DNA from: Erodium maritimum
Taxonomy: Eukaryota > Streptophyta > Magnoliopsida > Geraniales > Geraniaceae
Assembly (NCBI GenBank): GCA_963921825.1
Contig: OY997589.1
Location: 41,798,638-41,862,637, forward strand
Reading direction: 5' to 3'
Length of the DNA stretch: 64,000 nucleotides
Part shown: positions 55,890-64,000 of the stretch, in pieces
Layout: every line of letters starts with the position of its first letter
How positions within the stretch are numbered: position 1 is the stretch's first letter
The notes under the pieces: model-generated
What the model saw: the letters and a program-made list of their open reading frames with translations, nothing else
Database searches by the model: none
Told to the model about the DNA's origin: nothing
Program-made: the position numbers and the translations under genes

Positions 55890-56782
55890 CACTCGAACGA
55901 CCAAATTGAGAGTTTTTTCTTTCCACCCGTTAAGGTACGATATGAAGTTTACAATCACCGACTCCCCAAAAGAAATCCTTTTGGGACTTGGACCCGACTG
56001 GAACCCCAAATAAGGGATTGGGATATCACATACTTCACACCCCATAATGGATTAAATCATGTCATCCGAAAGATCTTTCCCATTTAGTAATATCGATTTC
56101 GACTTCGCGAAATTAATCTTTAGCCCAGAGATCTCTTATAACAAATCTAACACATACTTCAAATTTCTCACTGCCGTCTCAGACCCCTGAATAAAGAGGA
56201 TAATGTCATATGTAAACTGTAAGTGGGAAATTTCCATCCCACTCCTCCCCTCCTTGACGCCCCGAAAATCATAACCATGATACCATCAACCAGGATCTGA
56301 TGAAGCCCCTTGCGCCGCTAATAAGAAAATGAAAGTGGATAGAGGGTATCCCTGGCGAATCCTATATTCTGTAAAAAAAATCAGCACTTGGACCTCCAAT
56401 GGTCAAAATCGAAAGATTTGCTTTAAAATAACTAGTCATCCACAATCTCCGTTGGGCATTAAAACCCATGATCTTCATCGCATCCAGAAGGTACGACCAC
56501 ATCACCTAATAATAGGTTCTTTCGAAATCAAGTTTCAGAATAACCGATTCTATGTTAGACCGTTTTACTACATGTATAACTTCTGATGTAGTAAGAACCC
56601 CATCTACAAGCTGTGTCTCTGTGCAATGAAACCACTCTATGTATCACTGATTAGATCCAGTATCACCCTCTTCAGCCTGTTTTCTAATAAATTGGATATT
56701 ATTTATAAGGCCTTGAAATCAAACAAATCAGCCTAAATTAAACAAAAGAACTCGGGTTCAGAACTTTGGGGATCAACACCAT
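55890..56782 (-). pseudogene. LINE-2 reverse transcriptase palm
   Basis: From right to left the minus strand reads MVLIPKVLNPSSFV, then SNLLENRLKRV, QLVDGVLTTSEVIHVVKRSN and ESVILKLDFER, and near the solo LTR CDIPIPYLGFQSGPSPKRI. These are consecutive RT motifs of a plant L1. Stops are frequent and the catalytic FADD box is not readable. The hAT insertion at 56783 splits TFMVLIPK. Confidence 0.8.
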
Positions 56783-57465
56783 TGAGGCTGTGCAAGTATT
56801 CGATCTTCACTGAAAACCCACCGGCACCGACCGCCCCCATCATCGGAATCATCCAAACCGGAGTCACCGACGACAGTTACGGTTAAAAAAATACCAACCC
56901 AACAACATTTTGAGTGAGTACGGTTTTTTATCTTTCAAACCGGTATAAAACCGAACGACCTTCTTTTATTTTCATAAACCTATTACAACAATATCATGAA
57001 TGGAATTTGATGTATTAATGAATTTATTTGATTTTAAAGTTCAAAGTTTATTTGTTTTTAATGAACTTAAATTCAAATCATTTTGCTTGAATAAAAATAC
57101 ATTATAATCCTTTTATTTATTTTTTGTGGCATGTACTTCACTTGAAGGTTTTTGTTTTTAAAGACCATTGAAGACTTTTTTTAAAGATGTGTTTCTTGAT
57201 GTAATAGTTTAATAACAAATTACCAATGATAGATGCCTGTTTCAGAAATTGATATTTTTTTCTATGTTAGGCTTTAATTGAAGGCCCAAAAAAAGGCCAA
57301 TGGGTCGGTTCAAAATTGTAACCGGTCGGCTCCATAACGGTCAATTTCAAGGTTGCTCGTTGGAACCCGTTATCGATGTCGGTTATGGATTTCAAGTAAC
57401 CGGTCCTCCCGGTTTGATTACGGATATTGAAAATATTATCGAGGCCCGACCGATGCCCACCCCTA
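56783..57465. mobile_element. hAT-like non-autonomous element, 683 bp
   Basis: Exact 8-bp duplication AACACCAT (56775-56782, 57466-57473) within the LINE RT, consistent with hAT. Imperfect 12-bp ends TGAGGCTGTGCA (left) and TAGGGGTGGGCA (complement of right) agree at 8 of 12 positions; the latter is typical of plant hAT ends. Subterminal ACCGGT/GGTCGG words recur on both sides. No transposase. Confidence 0.88.
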
Positions 57466-57473
57466 AACACCAT

Positions 57474-58940
57474 AAAGGTTGGGCTAAGGCCCTTGCCAAA
57501 AGTTCCCGAGTTGTGGAATTCTTCTACAAATCCGATCACATCTAATTTTATCACTTCCCAACATGCTTTGTAGAAAACCATTGAAAAACCATCAGGCCCC
57601 GGGCCTTGTCACTTCCACAATCTGAGACCTTTACGTAAATTTTCTCAGGCAAAAAAATAGCTTCTAATTCTAATGCCTAAAAAACTAAAAGCTTCTTAAA
57701 TTGGAAAGTCAGGATGTCGAAAGGAGCTTCTGGAGGTTTAGAGAATCTGTTCCGGAAGTGCAACACGACTTGCTTCTTGATACCCATGGGATCCAAGATC
57801 CACTCATCCCCTATCAGTGCTTGCAAAATTTTATTGGATAAGCCCATTTGTGAAAAAGTTTGGAGCATTGATCCCCCTCGAGAAACCATTTGATCCTTGT
57901 GTTTTGACCCCAAATTATGGCCAACAATTTGTGTTTCTCAATCAAAGAAACCTTTAAGAGCGATCTTTGGATGCATTCTTCATCTGTGAGGTTTCTAGAC
58001 TACATCAACTTGTTTAAACTTTCCATATCACCATTTAGAATTTGAATTTCATTATCTACTCGGCCAAAAACCTCATTGTTCCAAATTTGCAGCTCCCCTC
58101 TCGAAGTTTTTAGCTTTTTCTACAGAATATAACTCGGAGAACCCGAGAAATTCAGGCCGACCAATTTTACAGCTATAAAATCGAAAAAATCCGGATGTGT
58201 AGTCCACACATTTAGGAATCTGATGGCTTAGGTCCCCAATTGATTGCAGACGATTCCAAGATCAAAGTCTTGTGATCAGATAAGTGCCACGGCAACGCAC
58301 GTTGGAATAGACTTGGCCTGATCGATAAGAGCTCCGACGAAACTAAAAATTTGTTAATTCGGGAAGCCTTGGAGGCCGGTTCGTACCAAGTGAATTTACT
58401 ACCTTCTAAAGGAAAATCACATAGAGCCATCTCAAAAATAAAATCGAAGAAGGCTTCACTGTCTCTTGCTGAGAATTTGCAATTCAGTCTCTCATCACTG
58501 ACACATACAATATTAAAATCTCCTCCCACCAACAAGCAATCATCAAACGAAGACTGCAACAATGATTTTATCCCACAGAACCCAACGATCTCCACACAAA
58601 GTATGTGCATAAATATTTAAAACTGTCAGAGGAGTAGAATCAGATAACAGTGTACCTTTCCAAACGAGAACGTTGTCTACAACATTTGTAGATACTAGAG
58701 AGAAAATAGCTTCCTTCCATAACAACAAAACTCCACCCGAAGCACCATCCGAAGGAATAAGAGCTGAAAGCCATCCCTATGCAAACCCACAACTTCTCAT
58801 AATAAATAAAGGAATGTCCTTCCTCTTTGTCTCTTGGAACAAGACCATATCTACATTTTGTTTCAATAATGCCACCCTGATACTCCGTATCTTTTGGACG
58901 ACATTCATCCCCCCTGACGTTTCAGGAGATGAATTTCACC
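57474..58940 (-). pseudogene. LINE-2 ORF2 endonuclease and RT N-terminus
   Basis: It starts MVKFIS at about 58938, then ASGGVLLLWKEAIFSLVSTN, LTVLNIYAHT, DCLLVGGDFNIVCVSDERLN, PLEGSKFTWYEPASKASRIN and LPWHLSDHKTLILES, the complete set of plant L1 endonuclease motifs, with GGDFN intact. After stops, IGDEWILDPMGIKKQVVLHF, then MVFYKACWEVIKLDVIGFVE lead to the RT. Several stops and frameshifts. The endonuclease would nick target DNA to prime reverse transcription. Confidence 0.85.
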
Positions 58941-59190
58941 ATTGAGCTGGAAAAAATTTAGAACGGAAGAAAAGAGGGTAGTGAAACACCCTCCTCGTCT
59001 TCGGTATAAAACTCCTCTTCGGAATCCTCGTTCCTGAAATCCTAATCACACAAGTCCCCTAGCTCAAAATCAAGAGCTTCGATCTGTTCCACCACCTCAG
59101 GATTACCGGCCAACGCTTTACGGCCTACAACTTTGATATTTTTCCATCTCAGCTCTTGTTCCACTCTTTCCCTTCTTATGGAACGGTTTC
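58941..59190 (-). pseudogene. LINE-2 ORF1 C-terminus
   Basis: The minus strand reads RERVEQELRWKNIKVVGRKA and PEVVEQIEALDFELGDLCD, ending in an acidic tail before the ORF2 start. Its position directly upstream of ORF2 and its charge pattern suggest ORF1. No recognisable domain is within this short piece. The chromovirus 3' LTR starts at 59195. Confidence 0.5.
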
Positions 59191-59689
59191 TTGTTGTCAC
59201 GCCCCAATTTCAGTAAACCAAACTCGGGACGCGAACATTTAAAAACATAAAACACTTGAAACCTATTTTGAATAAATGCTTTGATATTTCCATATAGTTA
59301 TCAAAAATAATATTTACAATACAAAAAACGTCCCAACAAATGGACAAGGTACAAGTATCCGTCACTAGACTCAACAAAATAAAGACCAGACTCCGCTCCT
59401 AGCTTCACAAGCTTCAAGAGCTCACCTAGTCCGTCCGATGATCAGTACCTTTAAGAAAAGTAGCTAGGGGTGAGTGTTCGCTCACCACCATGGATAACAG
59501 ACTGACTATGGCATAATTAGTAGATAAAGCCAGTAACACCAAAACCAAACCCAACACCGGGACTACAATCCCCAACTCAAGTACTAAACTGACCCACAAC
59601 CCGTTACCTTCCACAACAGATTCAACCTCAAACTCACAAAGCAAACCCGACACAACCGTTTATGACCTCCTCCAAAGACACGAACACGG

Positions 59690-59925
59690 ATCAGGCTAGC
59701 CAAAGAATGCTCAGAACCTGCCGAGACTCGTCACGGATCAGGCTAGCCAAAGAATCCTCGTAACCTGCCGAGACCCGGTCACGGATCATGCTAGCCAAAG
59801 AATGCTCATAACCTTTCGAGATCCGGACACGAAACAGGCTAGCCAAAGAATGCTCAGAACCTGTCGAGACTCGAGTTTGGTCAGGCCAACCAAAGAATGC
59901 TCGTAACCTGCCAAAATCCACACCA
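59690..59925. repeat. LTR minisatellite, about 46-bp unit
   Basis: Five units with GGCTAGCCAAAGAATGCTC and CCTGCCGAGA. Related to, but longer than, the 44-bp unit of copy A. Confidence 0.9.
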
Positions 59926-60169
59926 CTCCCCGACACGAAGTCGGGTTGCTAACCCTGGGCAAACGCAATCACAATCACAAGCAAGGCTCAACAAATAGTA
60001 ACAAGACCAGTTCAACACTCCACAGTCACTCACGACCACTCAAGACTCCAACGGTAAGGACTCGGGTTCAACAACCCCACGGCCCTCATGGCCTCCCAAG
60101 ACACACCAACTGTAACTCATGGGCTCAACGACCCCACGGGAACTCATGGTCTCCCAAGACATCCCAACA

Positions 60170-60400
60170 GTAAAAACACGGGCTCTCAAGGCCACCCAAG
60201 ACACCAACAACAATACACGGGCTCTCATGGCCACCCAAGACACCAACAACAATACACGGGCTCTCATGGCCACCCAAGACACCAAAAAAAAATACACGGC
60301 TCTCATGGCCACCCAAGACACCAACAACAATACACGGCTCTCATGGCCACCCAAGACACCAACAACAATACACGGGCTCTCATGGCCACCCAAGACATAA
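60170..60400. repeat. LTR minisatellite, GGGCTCTCATGGCCACCC unit
   Basis: About six copies of a unit of roughly 42 bp with CACCAACAACAATACACGG and GCTCTCATGGCCACCCAAGA. Confidence 0.9.
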
Positions 60401-61685
60401 ATTAAACAGTCAACCTCCGGGCATGGTCATATGCCTCCAGTAATTCTAATATCGCTAAGTTCTCTGTTCCTATAACACTACTAAGTGTCACATGCTTTTC
60501 TCATAAACGCTACAATCCCGTATCATGCTTTTCTAATATTTAAATAAACCTACTCAACCCACGACACCCTGGTGTCACATGCAATTCTACTGTTAACTTT
60601 CCCTAATCAGGGCCGAGATCCGGCTACTTTTCCCTACCTCGTATATAACTACAAAAGCCAACCAATGAGCTCCGGTGTGACCTCAGTCACTCACCCAGCT
60701 TTCCCTTGCCTCGGTCCGCGGTACGATCTAAAAGAACACAATTTTTAAAGCACTTTAAACTCGCAGGAAATAAACTGGAATTTAATAAAACTTAACGTCC
60801 AAACGTAACCCCACCAATGTCGATCACTCCCAAACTTCCCAATTACTCGACATTGTCGATAAAAGACCCGATCACTAAACCCGATCACCCGAGCACGTGG
60901 GCCCCACCCGAACACTAAACCCGATCACCCGAGCACGTGGGCCCCACCCGGCCCACTTGGCCGTGAGCCCTAGGGTTCAAGGGGGGCTCGGCCACCATGG
61001 TGGTGGCTGGTCCCAGCTCCGGCCAGCCACCCCATGGCCGGCCGGCCACCACCCACGGTCGCCGGAGCTCCTCCTGAGCTTCCGGTCACCAGAAAACGTG
61101 CAATCTCACCTCCAAACACCTCTAAAACGTCTCCAACACCTCCCCAACCTCCATACAACCCTAAATCAATAGTTTCACCCCAACCCTAGCTTTCAAAAAT
61201 TAACAAAACGACGATCTGTTTAGTACAAATCGTAGAGGAGGATGAGGGGAAGTAGCTTCCTTCTTGCCTTGAGGTGATCCAAGGGTTGGATATGACGTGA
61301 ATAGTGCCCACCAACCTAGCTCCTCTCTTCTCTTCTTCTCCTTCTCTCTCTAACTCTCTTCTTTTTCTAATTTATGAAAACTCTCTCTAAAAACCCTAAG
61401 TGGCCGAACCCCTCTATAGCTCTCTTCTTATTTTCCCCCCAACTCTAACACCACCACTTGGTTGACAAGTGGCAAGGTGGGTCCCACACCTTTTGGAAAA
61501 TATCTACTAGATATTTTCCAATCAGATTCGCGAAAATCGGACGTTTCGGGCCCCGAACGGGCACTTTTCCCAAGAAATTACGAAACTTGACGGGCTACAA
61601 GGAAACGGCTCGACTAAGACCGTTGCGACGACGGCTAAGCTTTTTGGATCCAAAACGGTCCTCGAATGGACCAAAACGTCGCTCG

Positions 61686-61711
61686 GTTGACTTTTCCAAC
61701 GAAAAGTCAAC
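61686..61711 (-). promoter_or_regulatory. inverted W-box hairpin in chromovirus 3' LTR
   Basis: GGTTGACTTTT and GAAAAGTCAAC arms across a short loop, at the same LTR position as in copies A and C. Confidence 0.5.
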
Positions 61712-61898
61712 ATTTCCCAAATTGATCAGAAAGTTGCCCTGAGTCCCCCGGAACTCATTTTGGTCGATAACGGGGTCAACTTAAGTCCGGTATGATCCTC
61801 GGGGTCAATTTAGGTTTAATTAAATGTCTGTCTTAAATTTTTTAAATTTTCCTGTTTTTCGCAGGTTTGACTGTCGTTGACCGGAAGTGGTTATTATA

Positions 61899-61912
61899 GT
61901 CTACCCCCCTTA
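61899..61912 (-). promoter_or_regulatory. chromovirus polypurine tract
   Basis: The sense strand reads AAGGGGGGTAGAC directly before the 3' LTR. Confidence 0.85.
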
Positions 61913-61997
61913 AAGGAATTTCGTCAACGAAATTTAAAACAGACGTACATCGGGAAACGAACAAGGCGGGATACTTCGCGCGAACCTCGTCCTCGCG

Positions 61998-63079
61998 CTA
62001 CCAAGTCGATTCAGCCCCGTGATGTTTCCACTGCACTCGCACCAGGCGGATAATCTTGCCTCCCCGCAAGACCTGCTCCCGTGTGTCTATGATCCGAACC
62101 GGCTGCTCCTCATAGGAGACATCGTCAGCCACCTCGATATCTGTCCACTCAATGACATGGGAGGGGTCTGCGTTGTACTGCCGCAACTGGGACACGTGGA
62201 AGACGTTATGGACTCTCCCAAGTTGCGGTGGCAACGCCAGACGATAGGCCACTGTTCCCACTCTTCCCAAGATCTCGAACGGGCCAGTGTACCGCGGAGC
62301 CAACTTGCCCCCGCTGCGTCTGTACCGTGCCAGCCCCTTCCTAGGGCTCACCTTCAAGAACACGTGATCCCCGACTGCAAACTCCAGAGGTCGACGTCGA
62401 CGTCGCCTGTCGGCATAACTCTTATGTCGACTCTGCGCGGTCCTCAACCGATCGCGTATCAGCGCGACCTTCTCTGTTGTCTCTCTGACGAGATTCGACC
62501 TCAGTAGAGTGTTGTCCCCCACCTCTGCCCAACGCGCTGGTGATCGACACGGCCTCCCATACAATGCTTCGAACGGTGCCATCCCGATACTGGCCTGGAA
62601 GTTGTTGTTGTAGGCGAACTCGACCAACGGCAGGTGGGTCTCCCAAGATCCCCTGAAATCCAGCACACATGCTCGCAGCATGTCCTCCAAGATCTGAATC
62701 GTGCGCTCGGACTGACCGTCTGTCTGGGGATGATGTGCTGTACTGAGTAGAACTTCGGTCCCCAACGCTCTCTGCAGACTCGGCCAAAACCTGGATGTGA
62801 AGCAGGATCCCTGTCAAAAACTATCGACACCGGGACCCCATGGAGACACACTACCTCCTGAATATACAAGCTGCTCAACTTGTCGACCGGGTCAGTCATC
62901 CTCATAGTCAGGAAATGGGCCGATTTGGTCAATCGGCCGACTACCACCCATACAGCGTCGTTTCCCTTCGGCGATCTCGGTAGTCCACACACGAAGTTCA
63001 TCCTAATGTGCTCCCACTTCCATTGGGCAATCAGTAGTGGCTGTAACAATCCTCCGGGACGCTGATGCTCGGCCTTCAC
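61998..63079 (-). pseudogene. chromovirus integrase and chromodomain
   Basis: EHQRPGGLLQPLLIAQWKWE, HIRMNFVCGLPRSPKGNDAV (first catalytic Asp changed to Asn), RLTKSAHFLTMRMTDPVDKL and HGVPVSIVFDRDP are in one frame. After a frameshift near 62800, LLSTAHHPQTDGQSERTIQI (catalytic Glu), ASIGMAPFEALYGRPCRSPA and GPFEILGRVGTVAYRLALPP follow. The C-terminal VRIIDTREQVLRGGKIIRLV and QWKHHGAESTW form a chromodomain, which targets insertion to marked chromatin. A TAG at 61995-61997 replaces the usual Glu after Trp. Confidence 0.92.
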
Positions 63080-63164
63080 ATGCTAACAGACGAGACATCT
63101 CGACACAAATTCTGCGACTGCTCTCCGCATCCCGCGCCACCAGAAATGCCGTCTGACCCTAGCT

Positions 63165-64000
63165 TATTTTTTTTGCAATTTAATACCCTGACAAACATTT
63201 ATTTTCACTTTCATACCCAACCGTTAACTTTCCATCCAAAATGGATGAAAAGTCCAAAATACCCCTTGAGACCAATCATATTTTCAAAACCTACCACAAA
63301 AAATCAGATTTTTTATATATTTCAAAAAACTATATTTTATTTCAAAAAATATTTAAAAAGTCAGTTTTTAAATATTTCAAAAATCATATTTTTATATAAT
63401 TAAAAAAATCAGATTTATTTCAAAAAATATTTAAAAAATTCAGTTTTTATATATTAAAAAAGATTTTTATATATTTTTAAAAATAGTTTTTATTTCAAAA
63501 AAATATTTTTTTAAAAACAGTTTTTATATATTTAAAAAATAAATTTTTATATATTTCATAATAATATTTTTATATAATTAAAAAAGAAGATTTATTTCAT
63601 AAAAAATAATTAAAATCAGTTTTTTTTTATATTATAAGAATCGGATTTTTATATATTTTAAAAAATTAGATTTTATTTCAAAAAATATTTTTAAGAAATC
63701 ACTTTTTATATATTTAAAAAAAATAAATTTTTATATATTTCAAAAATCATATTTTTATGTAATTCAAAAAAACAGATTTATTTTTTTAAAAAAAATAAAA
63801 TCAGTTTTTTATATATTAAAAAAACAGATTTTTATATATTTCAAAAAAATTATATTTTATTTCAAAAAATATTTTTAAAAAAATCGGTTTTTATATATTT
63901 AAAAAAATCAAAGATTGAAGGGTGTTTTGGGTATTTTTTGAAAAAACAAGGTCATGTGCAAAACACATGACTACTTTCCATCCATTTTGGATGGAAAGTT
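63165..64000. mobile_element. MULE family I-like element, left part
   Basis: GCAATTTAATACCCTGACAA, TTTCACTTTCATACCC and CCGTTAACTTTCCATCC match the inverted-repeat text of the elements at 688 and 2862, with ACCC at 63185 and 63215 (30 bp apart). It interrupts the chromovirus pol. The interior (63290-63910) is a quasi-repetitive AT-rich run of TTTTTATATATTTCAAAAA-like units. The last 20 bases repeat the CCATCCAAAATGG word inverted, so the right inverted repeat is just beginning at the window end. The exact left end is unclear. Confidence 0.75.

Larger units (their letters stand above)
59195..61898 (-). repeat. chromovirus 3' LTR, 2704 bp
   Basis: Plus strand TGTCACGCCCCAATTTCAG to GTGGTTATTATA; the sense start is TATAAT, whereas the solo copies A and D have TGTAAT. 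It carries minisatellites (59690-59925, 60170-60400) and a 48-bp tandem duplication at about 60868-60950 around GAGCACGTGGGCCCCACCC. Confidence 0.92.
59195..63165 (-). mobile_element. chromovirus (Tekay/Del-like) 3' part
   Basis: 3' LTR (59195-61898), polypurine tract (61899-61912), chromodomain and integrase (61998-63079) on the minus strand. The upstream pol is lost at about 63165, where a MULE end appears. The five bases left of the LTR are CTTGT; the partner site lies outside the window. Confidence 0.9.

Overview
This window is repeat-rich nuclear DNA of a flowering plant. It is almost entirely a nest of transposable elements, and I find no intact host gene, rRNA or tRNA gene. The plant assignment rests on plant-type elements: an Athila-type Ty3/gypsy element whose primer site matches the 3' end of tRNA-Asp, Copia elements primed by initiator tRNA-Met, chromovirus long LTRs, L1-like LINEs with plant DUF4283-type ORF1, Mutator-like elements (MULEs) with 9-bp target duplications, and a small hAT element. 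Nearly every coding region is on the minus strand and is broken.

Layout. 1-687: AT-rich DNA with a possible SINE relic. 688-2604 and 2862-6423: two MULEs of one family; the second contains a nested MULE of another family (3225-4963) carrying a captured gene fragment. 6424-8935: an L1-like LINE that keeps ORF1 and a 3' end but lacks ORF2. 9368-10873: a long-inverted-repeat element with a minisatellite core. 11362-13180 plus 40541-40745: one LINE split by the Athila element at 13181-40540. Athila is itself hit by Copia-1 (14000-22374) and by two chromovirus solo LTRs (25223-28458, 30962-33703). Copia-1 carries a third solo LTR (14471-17817). 40783-42436: plus-strand Copia fragment. 42440-59190: a second LINE cut by a small MULE (42726-51624, which holds the young Copia-2 at 43157-51616), by a fourth solo LTR (52935-55889) and by a hAT element (56783-57465). 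59195-63165: 3' LTR and integrase/chromodomain of a chromovirus, broken by another family-I MULE that runs off the window at about 63165.

The insertion order can be read from target duplications: TAATC, CTATC, ATGCG and CACTC for the solo LTRs, ATTAT for Copia-2, (C/T)GAAA for Copia-1, AACACCAT for hAT, TTGTTTTTA and AAACAATAA for MULEs. Most elements are dead: protease, reverse transcriptase and integrase catalytic residues are replaced or deleted in Athila and Copia-2. Copia-2 nevertheless has LTRs that differ by only one base that I could see, so it probably moved recently using proteins supplied in trans.

Most interesting structures: a 29-31 bp phased ACCC array shared by three otherwise different MULE terminal-repeat families; a duplicated two-hairpin module with compensatory stem changes in the Athila intergenic RNA; hairpins at the primer site and in the leader of Copia-1; interchangeable minisatellites at one position in the chromovirus LTR; and a 25-G tract that can pair with a 32-C tract in the LINE transcript.
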